DNA of 64,000 nt from Pilaira anomala (Eukaryota; Mucoromycota; Mucoromycetes; Mucorales; Mucoraceae): the NCBI GenBank assembly GCA_025716855.1, contig JAIXMQ010000013.1:124001-188000 (forward strand), read 5' to 3'. A program made the position numbers and the translations under genes. Shown here one piece after another: positions 27,260 to 38,345 of this stretch (the first letter of the stretch is position 1; the number at the start of each line of letters is the position of its first letter). The notes under the pieces were generated by a model that was given only the letters and a program-made list of their open reading frames with translations, did no database searches and was not told where the DNA came from.

Positions 27260-28578
27260 ATGACACAACAAAAAGTAAGAAATATAGAAAACAAAAGTGT
27301 ACATGATATTTACATAAATTATTTCTTTATTAGAATACAAAAACTAAAATTACTGTAAAAGTCTATAATTTTATATTATACCTATATTTATATACTCATA
27401 TATACATTTTTAATAGAGTGAAGAAGATAACTTTATTGGTGTAACCAATTCAGACCATGCTTGGAAAGCAGTAGGTAGTCCTTCTAGAAGAGGAAGTACA
27501 ACGGTCATGACACACTTTCTTGAAAACAACAGCCCTACTGATCCACCAACGAATGATGAAGCGGATATTATTCGAAGATCCTCCATTGTTTCTGAAAGTA
27601 ATGGGAATGCGAATTGGGGTTCCTTTGGTGGATTTCAATGGGAGGGTCCTTCTATTTTTGATGAAGAAGGTAAATCAGTTGGACCTACTACCCAACTAAA
27701 CCAAGCTGGTACTGGTACTGCACCAGACGATTTATACGATAACAGTATAAGATCAGTACCCATGTTACCAGGTGTTTCATTAGAACCTATATACCGTCAA
27801 CAACGTAGTCTTTCGTTTTCGATGGGACAAGAGCCAACATTTTTTGGGTATGATGATTATGAAGATCAAACACCGATCAATAACAACAACAATCAATATA
27901 AGCAACCTACATTCAATAGTTCTTTAGCACCTATGGTAGAAGAAGAAGATGGGTTTATTGATGATTTTGATTTAGCACATATTCGTTCACGATCCAAATC
28001 GTCTGGAGCAGCATTTGGATTATTATCGCAAAATCAACATTCTCGTTTAATGAATAATGGACATATTCGACGTGGATCTGAACAACAAGACGATTTAATG
28101 ATTAATCAAAGACGTAGATCATCTTCTCGATTCTTTCATCTTCCTGATCAATCTACTGCTGCTAGTAATCAAATGTCTTTGGGTGATAAAGAAAGATTAG
28201 ATATCATTCAACGTAGATTATCTCAACAACAAGAGTATTCTTTTCCAGACACTACCAATAACAGTAGTAATAATTACAATTTAATGAGAAGACAATCACT
28301 TACTTTAGCTACTCAGCCACCAAGTAATATTCAACAATTGGCTGATCAATTAGAAAATACTCATTTGAGATCTGAGCTGGGTAACTTTCAACAACAACAA
28401 CAGTCTCCTCAAACTCCTCAACAACATCCTCAACAACAGCAACAGCAACAACCTTATATGTATGTTCAACCTAATTATCATAATCCTTCCAGTTATCTTC
28501 ATCTTCAACAACAACAATATCATCATCATCATCAACAACAGCAACAACAGCAACAGCAATTCCAACAACAACAACAGC

Positions 28579-28612
<34 letters not shown>

Positions 28613-29440
28613 GCAACAACAGCAACAACAACATCAGCAACAACATCAACAGCAACAGCAGCAGCAACAACAACAACAACAACAGCAACAGCAAGGAACA
28701 GATGAACAATTTGATACAGATTCAAGAGGATATCAAGATCTCGGTAAAGGCATTCCAGTACACCGACTTGACCCTCAAGTTCCTTTATACATGGTAGAAT
28801 TCAAAGGAGGCCGTACCGACTTCTTTTATGTATTGGACTCAAACCAATTCCATCCACACGTAGGCGACTTGGTGATTGTAGAAGCCGATCGTGGTAAAGA
28901 TCTTGGTAAAATAGCCGCCAATACATTAACAATTGAACAAGTGACTGCATTAGAACAACAAAAGCAATTCCAATTACAACAAATTGAAAATAAAAATAAC
29001 GGTACGACAGAAGAAACAACGAGTACAACAGGAGGAGAAGAAAAGGCAGTTCGAGAGATACATATTAAACGTATCTTTCGATTGGCTACTACAGAAGAAA
29101 TTAGCTTAATGAATGTGAAAGGACAAGATGAACAAAAGTCTTTGGTCGTTTGTCAACAAAAGACGAAGCAACGTAAATTACCCATGGAAGTGGTGGATGC
29201 AGAGTATCAATGGGATCGTCGTAAGTTGACGTTTTATTTTCAGGCTGAGAATCGGATCGATTTTAGAGAACTTGTGCGTGAATTGTTCAAGATTTACAAG
29301 ACTCGTATTTGGATGTAAGTTCTTTTTTTTTTTTTTATTTTATTTATTGTTGTCTTTCTTTATTCTAACTTTTGATTATTCATTTTAGGTGCGTTGTTAC
29401 TCCTCCCATAACTATAGATGATATCAAACCCAAAAATTAA
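27260..29440 (+). CDS. PSP1-domain protein with long polyglutamine region
   Basis: Exons: 27260-27274, 27417-29314, 29389-29440; 654 aa in frame. The start exon encodes only MTQQK. The first half is low complexity with basic phospho-type motifs (RRSSIVSE, RQQRSLSFSM, RRGSEQQDD). A Gln-rich block at about residues 330-430 contains long runs of CAA/CAG codons mixed with His and Pro. The C-terminal part (about 460-635) is the PSP1 domain: YMVEFKGGRTDFFYV, VGDLVIVEADRGKDLGK, EIHIKRIFRLAT and AEYQWDRRKLTFYFQAENRIDFRELVRELFKIYKTRIWM (shown in parts at 29200-29314). In yeast Psp1 was found as a suppressor of DNA polymerase mutations; its biochemical role is unclear. Bacterial relatives include the T4-like stationary-phase protein family PSP1/YaaT. 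Confidence 0.9.
28390..28694 (+). repeat. CAA/CAG-rich polyglutamine-coding tract
   Basis: The region is dominated by CAA and CAG codons, with the longest pure stretch around 28560-28690. CAA and CAG are mixed, which limits slippage but still marks an expansion-prone region. Confidence 0.9.
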
Positions 29441-30290
29441 ATTTATGTATAACTTGAAATATTAAAAATAAAAAAAAAATATATGATTCATTGTTTTTTT
29501 CTTCCAAAATACTACTTTGAAGAGCTTTTATTATAAACAAAGTAGGAACTGCCTCTACATAATATAAATGGCAGATATCACACACACACACACACGATGT
29601 CTTTCTATAAGCCATATAGCTACTGAAATCAAGAGTTTATTTGTATGTAATCCATAATATATTTTTATGCTCATGTCCCTTTATAAAATATCATCATATT
29701 CATGCTTTTTCTTTACTGATCGTCCTTTTGAAAGTGACAGAAAAACCTTTATATGCCCTTGTAAAAAAAAAGCTTTTCAGCGACGAGCTATAAGCATTAC
29801 ATCGTCAATTGCACTTGTTCAATTCTATTTTTGCATTAAACTTTTATTTATATTTTTAATAGTTTTAATTATTATGATTAATTTACATATTAATATGACC
29901 ACAGATCGTGTCAATAAATACCTAATGTGTCCTCGCATTCGTAATTTATTGTCGATAAAAAGGAACTGTAGTTATGTCAGCCTATATCCAAACATCGCGT
30001 ATAATAATCTTACAGAAGAAAAAAAAAATTGTTTAAATCTCTGTTGTGAATATACTCATCTAAAAGTTTAATTTATTAAAGCCAGGTTATTTAAACTTGG
30101 TTTTAACGAATATCACATTCTCACTTTGAATATGTATAACCTTGAGGAAGGAAGATCACATATACTAAACGGTGCATAATGCACTGGCACAAAAAAAAAT
30201 AAAAAACCTCCATTATTTTAAACACAAAAAAAGCAAAGCTGTGGCGATCTCTCGTTACTAAAATACAATTCTCTAGACTTGTGAAAAGCT
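29441..30290. other. Intergenic region downstream of the PSP1-like gene
   Basis: Contains a short (CA)n run near 29579-29595 and several short open frames without family resemblance (for example 29667-30071, 134 codons, Phe/Ile/Ser-rich). I see no supportable gene. Confidence 0.4.
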
Positions 30291-31330
30291 AACTGTAAAG
30301 GAAATAAGTGTGCGATCCATCTACCACCGGAAAGGCGTGAGCGATAAATACTACACCGAGCAAGACTATGTAATTAAGCTCTGGTCACCCATCCTAGTAC
30401 TTCTCTCCTGATACTTTTTTGTTGGTAGATTATAAAAGTACTTAGTATGATTTTACTTCATACATTGACTCTGTCCCAGTCTTGAAATAGAAAGCTCTCG
30501 TCTGCGGTCTAGTAAATCTGTCGATGTATTGGCAATCGTGCTCTATAAAACATCAGCGTCTTGTGATGTTTGTTTTTAACCAGCCTACTTCTGAGCTGGC
30601 TAAAGGGGGGGGGGTGTTCGTCTGTCTGCCGCTATTAACTGAAGATAAGGCATATGCTTCGATATAAGTATTTGTTTTTTTTAAAAAAAAAACTGTTGTT
30701 GATATTATGTGTTATTGAATATGTAACATCTTTCAATTTATTATGGGTGAATCCGTATCACCCTCTTCATCGAAATCCAAGCAAGTAAACAATGATGATA
30801 TGTAATCTTGGTGATAAGGTGGATGTCAGAATCTGATTTGAGATGGCAAAAAGAGATGTTTTTGGCTTGGTAAACATTGAATTTGCAAATAACCTTCGTG
30901 ACAATAAATATTACCATGATCATAGTAAGATATTGAGGGAGACCAAAACAACCATTGATCTAATTTATCGATCTTCTTACCTCTCTGCCAGAAAAAAGAG
31001 ATGCACAAGAGCGATCTCTTTGCAAAGCCAGAGGGTAAAATTGTGTCTTTGAAATTGGTTTACAATGGCTTGTATGATGCCCAGAAGCTTCGGTCACTTA
31101 AGTTACTTTCATCAGGTAGCAATTTGAGACGGCGGCTCACATTTTCCTTGAACGTTTGTACGATGTAAAGGTAAAATACTCTTTTTTTTTTATTGTTAGT
31201 TATCATTATTGTTACATGCATTAAACTCTATTTAACAGAGACAAGCTGTGGGTTTGGCGAATCTATTCGCAGAAATCGAAAATGAAGAGTTTAGACACTT
31301 CCCCTTATTTATGTACTTGTTTTGAATAAT
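30290..31330 (+). pseudogene. Decayed copy of a Mucorales hypothetical-protein family
   Basis: Three coding-like blocks lie in order on the plus strand but in different frames with stops between them. The first, near 30310-30405, reads VRSIYHRKGVSDKYYTEQD and KLWSPILVLL. The second, at 30843-31000, reads FGLVNIEFANNL and DHSKILRETKTTIDLI. The third, near 31030-31140, reads KIVSLKLVYNGLYDA and LRSLKLLSS. From memory, this order (SEQDY..WSPIL, then ...DHSK.LRE.K, then ...YNGLY near the end) is the pattern of a large family of hypothetical proteins found in many copies in Rhizopus and Mucor genomes. The copy here is clearly broken. Confidence 0.5.
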
Positions 31331-31566
31331 TTGTATATATATAAAAAGGAGCTCTAGATGAATCTGAATAACAAACAACATATGCTTTTGTGGACTGGTA
31401 GCTATATACATGTATTCCGTATGCGTTTCTACTATTCAAGAATTAAGTTCTCTTTTTTCTTAAACTATATTGATATGCTTTTACAGCTAACGTAATGTAT
31501 TAGCAAAAGATACCTCTCGAATAATATATTTACACTCATTACTGTGAAAATTAAATTAAGTTGTCA

Positions 31567-32033
31567 AAATAAAAGGGGAAAGATACGCACACCATATTTT
31601 TTTCACACGCCATATAGAAACAAGTTTTATTTTTATTTTATTTTTTTTTTTTTTTAGTTTCTTTATAAATCACTATTTTTTCTTTCTTTCTTTCTTTCTT
31701 TCTTTCTTTTATTTTTTTTTTCCTTTTCTTTGTATTTTATTTATATTCTAAAATGAGTCTTCCTCGCCGTTATCCTCTTGATTTCTTCTTTAATTGAATA
31801 CGTTTCTATTCAGACAAGAGCTTGTTTCAAGAAACAAATTACTTTGAAACCTGTATAAAACATGTTGTCAGTAGTAATCCATATATTAAAGCTTTAATAA
31901 TTTTATCAGAAATAAGCGACTCATTGTTTAATAAAAAAATCACAATAGTAGTATCTGTAAAAAAAAAAAAAAAAAAAAATGGTGCGCAACTATAGTGCTC
32001 AAATATGGTGTGCGTATCTTTCCCCAAATAAAA
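31567..32033. mobile_element. MITE-like element with 25-bp terminal inverted repeats and 8-bp target duplication
   Basis: The 25 bases at 31575-31599 (starting GGGGAAAGATACGCACACC) are the exact reverse complement of 32001-32025. Directly outside, AAATAAAA occurs at both 31567-31574 and 32026-32033, consistent with an 8-bp target-site duplication, although the sequence is low in complexity. The 400-bp interior is non-coding, with a (TTTC)n run at 31680-31708 and an A run at 31961-31979. An 8-bp duplication is typical of hAT-type non-autonomous elements. Part of the interior resembles the element at 63391-63931. Confidence 0.75.
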
Positions 32034-32805
32034 TATGCGAAAGACCTTATCGGTATTTGGGTTAATAACGTAAAATACTACAACAAGAAGGCACAAGAAG
32101 AGGTTAAGATAAGTTTCTTTATTAAAAGGCAATATTACGCTGGATTTGCTTGTAATTAATTTAATGAAAATTCATCAAGCGAGCTTTATTATGAATATTG
32201 TCACGCAATATCTTTCTGTTTCAGAAAAAAAAATTTCTAGGGTAATCAACGAAAAGAAGAAAGATATGTAGCAAAATTATATTATCATATAACTTCAACA
32301 AACGTAGCCTCCCTATCATTGCAGATAATAATAAAATTAAAAATATGCGATAAAAATCCACAGAATTGTTGAATGATGTTTTTTATTTATTTGATAGTTA
32401 AAGACAAGTTGTATGCTCGCAACCTTTCATTCTTCATGCTATAGAATTTACGTACTGATAACATAAGGCTCTTCTTTCGTGTAACTATTCGAAGTAGATG
32501 TGTATAGTTAGATATTAAATATGGTCAACGAAAGGCCATCTTGACTGTTTAGTTTAACTATTTGATCAATTTAGTATGGTATAGAGGCATTCCAGATACT
32601 TCTAATAAGTAAGCTAATCACTTGTTCAGCAGAAGCATAGTTGCTAATAACTTAGACTGTTCTCTCTTTCTCTTTGTAATATTAATTTAATGTATATATC
32701 CTCGTAAAGGTTTAAAGTCAATCGCGACACCAACGTCTACATATTTTGGATAGCTCATCGCGACGTGACTTAAAATATTAAAAAATCTTTTCTTTTTTGT
32801 TAACT
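32034..32805. other. Intergenic region upstream of CTF8
   Basis: AT-rich sequence with only short open frames. No gene, RNA or repeat is supportable. It includes the CTF8 promoter. Confidence 0.45.
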
Positions 32806-33171
32806 ATGGTTCATGTAGTTATTCATTCACAAAAGAATTCAAATGAACATCAAGATTTAGTTTACCTTGACTTTCAAGGAAGTTTTGATAGCCCAGATAA
32901 TATAGATGTATCCAATATAGAAATCGGAGACTTGACACTTGATAACGATAAAGCTATAGTTATTATTGGACACCATAAACTTATGGGGAAGAAGGTCAAG
33001 TTACCAAAACCTTTTGCAGTGATTCATAAACGAAAGGATGTCATGGACGAAGGAAATGGTGGTGTTTGTTATGACGTGGTGACAATCTTGAAGGAAAAGT
33101 ATGTGTTCTCGACTCGACCTGGACTCATTGTACAAGAAAGTTTAAGAGGACTGACAAAAATTGGAAAGTAA
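32806..33171 (+). CDS. CTF8: Ctf8, subunit of the alternative clamp loader Ctf18-RFC
   Basis: A single exon of 121 aa. Ctf8 joins Ctf18 and Dcc1 in the alternative RFC complex that loads PCNA and supports sister-chromatid cohesion in the nucleus. The sequence shows the family core: IEIGDLTLDNDKAIVIIGHH, then LMGKKVKLPKPFAVIHK, then YDVVTILKEKYVFSTRPGLIV at the end of the barrel. Length matches the family (about 120-135 aa). I start at ATG 32806; two codons upstream read as Leu-Thr and are not needed. A broken VMP1 copy lies 260 bp downstream on the same strand. Confidence 0.9.
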   Translation: MVHVVIHSQKNSNEHQDLVYLDFQGSFDSPDNIDVSNIEIGDLTLDNDKAIVIIGHHKLMGKKVKLPKPFAVIHKRKDVMDEGNGGVCYDVVTILKEKYVFSTRPGLIVQESLRGLTKIGK

Positions 33172-33194
33172 TAATATGGGTTCTCTTTTTCTAC

Positions 33195-34252
33195 ATGTAT
33201 TATCTTGTTTTTTTAATTATATCTCCCTTTCTTCTTTCTCTCATAACAAATCACATTCACTTCTTTATACACACTCTATCTGCATACATGATAATAAATA
33301 ATATAACAATCCATACACATCCATTACTTGTCTTTACGTCGTTTATAAAATACAACATCCTTGAAGAAACTCGTGATTTAAGCAGTCAGTTTGAACAGCA
33401 GTCATTCAAAACTGGTTTTGCGTGGAGCGATGGGCGAATTACAACCTTATTTTATTGCTCGTGCGGGTAAAGCAGTATGATAGGTTGGGTACTAAACTAA
33501 ATTTATATTTAGTTGCAGAAATGGCCATGATGAACGAGAGCGTGACAATAAAAGGCCAGATCTTACATTATATTTTTAAAATGATTCCAAAACTTGAATT
33601 TTTCGGAATATTACTGCTTGCTTTTATTCCAAATAGTTTATTTGATTTGGCAGGCATCACATGTGGGCATTTTAAGATCCTTTTTACTACTTTTTTTTTT
33701 TGGGTGACTTTTTTGGGAAAGGCTTGTGTTAAAGTTAGTAATCAGGTAAGAAACATACAATCGATCCCTTTTTATATATATATAATATCTCTTGCTATAG
33801 ACATTATTGGTGATCCTAGTGTTTTCTGATGATACCATGTCGATTGCTTTTATTTATTCAATCAAACGCAACATCGTCATTTGATCAACTTATTCAACGC
33901 TTAATTCAAGACCAAACGAGTATCTTTAAAGACAGCAAAAAAGTGGATCAGGTAAATATTAGAAAAATTGGATATTTATTAGATTGATTAATATCATATA
34001 AAAAATTTTTTTCTAATAAAGAATACAATGCCTGGAACAATCTGGAACTGTCTTTTAAGTTTTATGGTAACTTACTATGTTTATACTTCAATTGAATCTT
34101 TAAGTGTTGCTTTTATCAAGAAAAAGGAAGAGAAACATATATGTCAATTAAAAAAAGTAACGAAGAACAGCTCCTTTACAGTTCTATCACATGGCTTTCC
34201 TTTTTTTCGCTTTTTTTTTTTCCTTTTATTGTTTCTTTTTTTTTTTTTTTGA
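33195..34252 (+). pseudogene. Broken VMP1-like gene (vacuole membrane protein 1)
   Basis: VMP1 is an ER multipass protein with a lipid scramblase/SNARE-associated (DedA-like) domain, needed for autophagy. The C-terminal half is recognisable: [11 protein letters not shown] (33433-33466), [25 protein letters not shown] (33513-33745), [10 protein letters not shown] (from 33801), SSFDQLIQRLIQDQ (to 33951), and a last exon from 34022 with a hydrophobic helix and Lys-rich end. Splice sites are intact, but within 33801-33951 the frame shifts by one near TTTATTTATTCAATC, as if four bases were inserted. The N-terminal 200 or so residues and their start are missing: only about 260 bp separate the homology from CTF8, and a hydrophobic frame there (33195-33400) is at best a degenerate remnant. 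A sequencing error in the shift is possible. Confidence 0.65.
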
Positions 34253-34460
34253 ATTTATAATTCATGTGAATCTGGAAATAAAACTTTTATTGCTCCTTTT
34301 TTTTTCATAGAAGCTTTCAATGTTTTGATAAATTGATCATAAACCCTTGAGAAAACAGTCAATTTAAATAGCAAAGGTTTTTTTTTCCTGTTCAATAATT
34401 AAATCGTATCTTTTTACATTTTAATATATTTTTTTTTTAAAAAAAAAAGACAGAAAAAAG

Positions 34461-35548
34461 ATGAAAGGTAAAAAAAAAAACAAAAGATATGATCTAGATA
34501 TGTCTTGACAAGTGTAACTGACTTTTTCCTTATGCAAATATATATAGAGTACTTCGATGACTTCGGTATGCAAATCCCTAAAGATGTTGGAACATCCTCT
34601 CCTTCTATCTCACCCATCCAACAAGACGAAAATCCCGTCTCATCCTTTCCATCCAGCTCTTATTATGTATCAGGTCACGCTCAAAACTTTAGCGATTATA
34701 GTTATTATGCTCCGCAAGCTTATCATCATTCAGGTCTCGATAACTATCCTAGCTTAATGTATCCTGATTCCTCGGTTGATCCTCCCCCACTCATGCTTCT
34801 TGATAGCTCTACTAACAGTATTCCTTCTCCTACTTCAACTTTATCTTCATCGTCAGTCCATAATTTTGCTATGGGTGGCCCCATGTATCTCAGCTCAACC
34901 AAGGATTGTCCTAGTTACTCATCCGTTTTTTATTATACCAACGGGAGTCACCATGAAGATGATAATAAAAATATCCTTGAAGCTCCATCTTGTTGTTCTC
35001 GAGCCAACGGAAGTTCTAATAAAGAAAAAGAAATAAAAAAAGAAAGTACGAAAAGTAAAGAGACTTCTGGTGGTGGCAGTGGCAAGAAGCAACATTCATA
35101 TAATAAAAGGCACACACGTGAAAAAGGAAAGAAGCGTTGTAGCAATTGCTATTCAAATAATTCTCCTTCTTGGAGACGTAGTGTTTCCGCTATTTCAAAG
35201 GGTGATCTTCTTTGTAACGCTTGTGGCCTCTAGTGAGTCTATTTTTAAATCTAAATCATACTTTATATTTTAACTTTTTATGTATATTAGCGAGAAAACA
35301 GCTAAAAAAAGACGTATGCTAGTAACTCAGGAAGATGGAAATACCAAGGTTGTTCGTAAGCGAGACGCTATTGATTATCATTGTACTACTTGTGGTGTTA
35401 AAAACATTGCTCGTTGGAGAAAACAACGTGGTGGTGCTATTCAATGTAAAGATTTATTTATTTATTTAAAAAGTTAAATCTATACTAAAAAAAAAAAAAA
35501 ACTCATTTATTTTAGGCGAAAGATGTGCTCGTCGCCCTAAAGAAGTTT
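34461..35548 (+). CDS. GATA-type zinc-finger transcription factor with two fingers
   Basis: Exons: 34461-34467, 34548-35232, 35291-35445, 35514-35548; 293 aa in frame. Nuclear DNA-binding regulator. The first 190 residues are Ser/Pro/Tyr/Asp-rich. Finger 1 is CSNC-x21-CNAC (CSNCYSNNSPSWRRS ... LLCNACGLYEKT), with a longer loop than the usual 17-20. Finger 2 is CTTC-x17-CERC (CTTCGVKNIARWRKQRGG ... CERC) and spans the last intron. A basic linker lies between them. The start exon (ATG AAA G) is 7 nt; starting at ATG 34532 without that intron would give a similar protein. Fungal GATA factors control nitrogen use, iron uptake or light responses; which applies here cannot be told. Confidence 0.88.
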
Positions 35549-36374
35549 AATTTCTTGATCTCTTTCTGTTTCTATATCTCTTTTCTTTGTTCGAAAATCA
35601 AAATAGCTTCATTTTTTTATTTTTTACCCAAATTAAAAAAAAAATATATATTTTTTAACTCAATTTCTATGTTAAATTTTTTTTCACAAATCCACTTTCT
35701 TAAAGAAGTTTCCACGTATTACTCACTAGTGCAATTAGAAACACTGAATCTTTTTTTTTTAAAATAAATGATAAAATATAAATGTCTGCTTTTAAACCCG
35801 TTTTACTTTTTTTTTGAAATTTTTTTCCTTTTTCATGCCGACAATACTTGTACGACAATACTTGTACGACGATAATAAAAAAAAAGAGAGAACGAAAAAA
35901 GGATATATATCTATACCATTTGTGCAAAATAGATTATCTTTCTGAAAAGTGATCACCTTTCTCATTTACCTATTCGGAAGAAACAAGGATAGGTCTAGTT
36001 TTGGTTGTTGCTGTGGTGTGTTGTTAAGCTTTTTTTTTTTTTTTTTTTTTTTTTAGGAAAAAATTAGAGTTTCATCAGTTTTGCATACTAACTTTAATTT
36101 TTAATACCAACACAGTATGCGGTCACCAATTAGATACATACTTTATTAATGAATAACGTATATTGAGTAAGAGTATATATAACACTTGGATATATTAATT
36201 CCATCATATCTTTGCAAACAAAAAAGGTAAAGGAAAACAATGATCGAAATAATTAATATATTTTATTTGAAAAAAAATAATTGAATATACATAGCTAGAA
36301 TTTTTTTTTACATATTTAAAGAGGGATTTTTTTTTGTATTTAGAGAGAGGGAGAGATGCAATGAGAGTACAAAT
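35549..36374. other. Intergenic region between convergent genes
   Basis: T-rich and A-rich, with a long T run near 36031-36054 and a small direct repeat (ACAATACTTGTACGAC, 35840-35872). No gene is supportable. It lies between the GATA gene and the Hsp70-like gene, both ending here. Confidence 0.5.
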
Positions 36375-38345
36375 TCAATAAAGAGTGTACATTAAATCCG
36401 TGCATCTGTAGTCGGAAACATATCGATCATGAAATGCAGAGAAGAGGAGAGAATATAACTCAGCTCGATATCGTAATTCAATTGTGTCCTTTGCATTGTA
36501 TACAGGGACTCTAAATCGATGTAACCGGATGATATTTTCACATGAAATAGAGTTATTGCCTTCAACATCATACACATAAGCATAAAGATTGATAGCGACA
36601 TAGCAAGGAGCGTCCACATGGTATTGCCACGTAATAAAGTTGGGTCCAAGCGTTGGTAAAATAGGTAATACAGTGTTTTGTGATATAAGTTCATGAAAGT
36701 TTTTAATATCTTGTACGGGTACAAAATGAATATCTTTGTAAGAGGCCTTCAGCGATTCTTTAGATACAACCGATTCCATTTCGAAATCATTGGTGGAAAC
36801 TACCAAAGGATAAGTCACAATTTGAACACCATAAGATCGAGCGGCTTGACGTACAAGTGTATGCGTTGACTTAAGTTCACCATGTATTTTAATGTAGTTT
36901 GTGATTTTCTCGACTTTTTTAAAGAAGTCAAGATAAGCTAGAATACCTCCCATCATGGTTGCCCTTTCACCTTGTTTACGTATAACTTGTATTCCTTGAG
37001 ATGCGTAAGTAGGAATTGAAGTAAAATGATCATGAATTCTTCTAAAGATATAAGTTAATTCGCTACATCCTCCAGATAAGAAAATGGTACGTGTTAAATC
37101 AGGAGATTGAATAATTGCGGCCTCCAATCTACCAATGATGTTGTTAATGAAAGGATCATATACTTGTCTTGCAATATCAATGCATTTGAATCTTAGTTCA
37201 ATTGAGTTTTGATTGTAACCTTGTTGACTTGATTTTTCTACTTCTTGATGAGCTTGGTGTATTAATTCAATGTCGCCAGATTGAAGGAATTGATCAAATG
37301 AGTGAGATAATAATAACTTGATTTGATCTTCAGCATTGGGTTCACCATCAGTCTCTGAAAAAATAGGCTATATAGAAAATTAAAAAGTTTACATAGTATC
37401 CTTTTCTATATCATAATCCCGATACATAATATATTACCTTTTTACGGATAACAAAGTCAGTCAAGGCGCCTCTGATTTTACTTGAGAGTGAAAGGTAGGA
37501 GAAAGTTCTTAAATAGAGGTTCATGTTTTGTTCCAAGACAATAGAGCCGCATTTAAAGAGTGTCTCTTGATATAATTGACAGTGCTTGGAGGGGATTGTT
37601 GCTTCATATACAGAAATACTTGTTGAAAATCCACCGATATCACAAATCATAAAACTATCGCCTTCATTTATATTTTCAAGTACATAACGTTCACAGTAAA
37701 GAGCATTGGCTTCGGCCTCGGTTACGATTAATAAGATTTCTTTTGGGTAGCATGGAATACCTGCATACGCAGCAATATTACGATAGATGGTTTTTTCTGC
37801 TTCAGTCCAAACATCTGGGACAGTCAAGACACAAGAGAATTTGGGATTGGCTATATTTGGATTATTCGCGATAATTCGAGTGCATGTGTGTTTATATAAT
37901 TCGCGTAAATAATCTACTGCGGCGACGCGACTTATGGCGTTTGTAAATAAATGGTGTTTAAAATGTCTTACCAGCAAGACGGTAGGATCTTCTGGATGAG
38001 TACGAGCATAATCAAGGGCTCCGAATCCCCAAGCTATGAATTTAGGTGGACTTTGCTTCGTGTAGAGACAAGCAGTTGGATTCTTTTCATAGGTTTCTTC
38101 AAAGTATTCCCTATTGTATTTTTTTTATTATTTATTTTTTTTTTAAAAAAAAATAGTGTCAAAAAAAAAATCACTACCAATTGCAGATATTGATGACTTC
38201 TGAAGGGTGCTCAGTGTAGCAGCTACCTGAAAAGGTTGAGCCTAAATCTACATCGTAAAAAAAAAAAAAAAAAAAAAAAAAATGAGTTGGACATTACTCA
38301 TGTATTTAAAATAAAATAATAACCTATGCTTATGATGAAATTCAT
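36375..38345 (-). CDS. HSPA12-like Hsp70-family ATPase
   Basis: Exons: 38345-38324, 38247-38178, 38110-37438, 37367-36375; 585 aa in frame. The protein has an actin/Hsp70 ATPase fold. The phosphate 1 motif is DLGSTFSGSCY (about residues 8-18), the phosphate 2 motif is ICDIGGFSTSISVYE, and the adenosine motif is FLSGGCSE. Diagnostic HSPA12 features are the short KFIAWGFGALDYA segment, VAAVDYLRELYKHTC, TVPDVWTEAEK and ITEAEANALYC-type sequence (IVTEAEANALYCERY). There is no classical substrate-binding domain; the C-terminus is a beta-rich region. HSPA12-type genes are multi-copy in Mucorales. The exact cellular role is unknown. The first intron has an unusual GTTATT donor, but the model keeps frame. 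Confidence 0.88.

Noticed and set aside
28350..28725. Poly-Leu, poly-Asn and poly-Val frames around the CAA/CAG tract
   Set aside because: These are other-frame readings of the polyglutamine codons of the PSP1-like gene.
29667..30071. A 134-codon open frame
   Set aside because: Its composition (Ile, Phe, Ser, Asn) matches chance in AT-rich DNA, with no promoter-like leader and no family pattern.
30361..30410. A dispersed 5S rRNA gene
   Set aside because: Only one short internal block matches; the expected 5' and 3' parts and a T-run terminator in the right place are missing.
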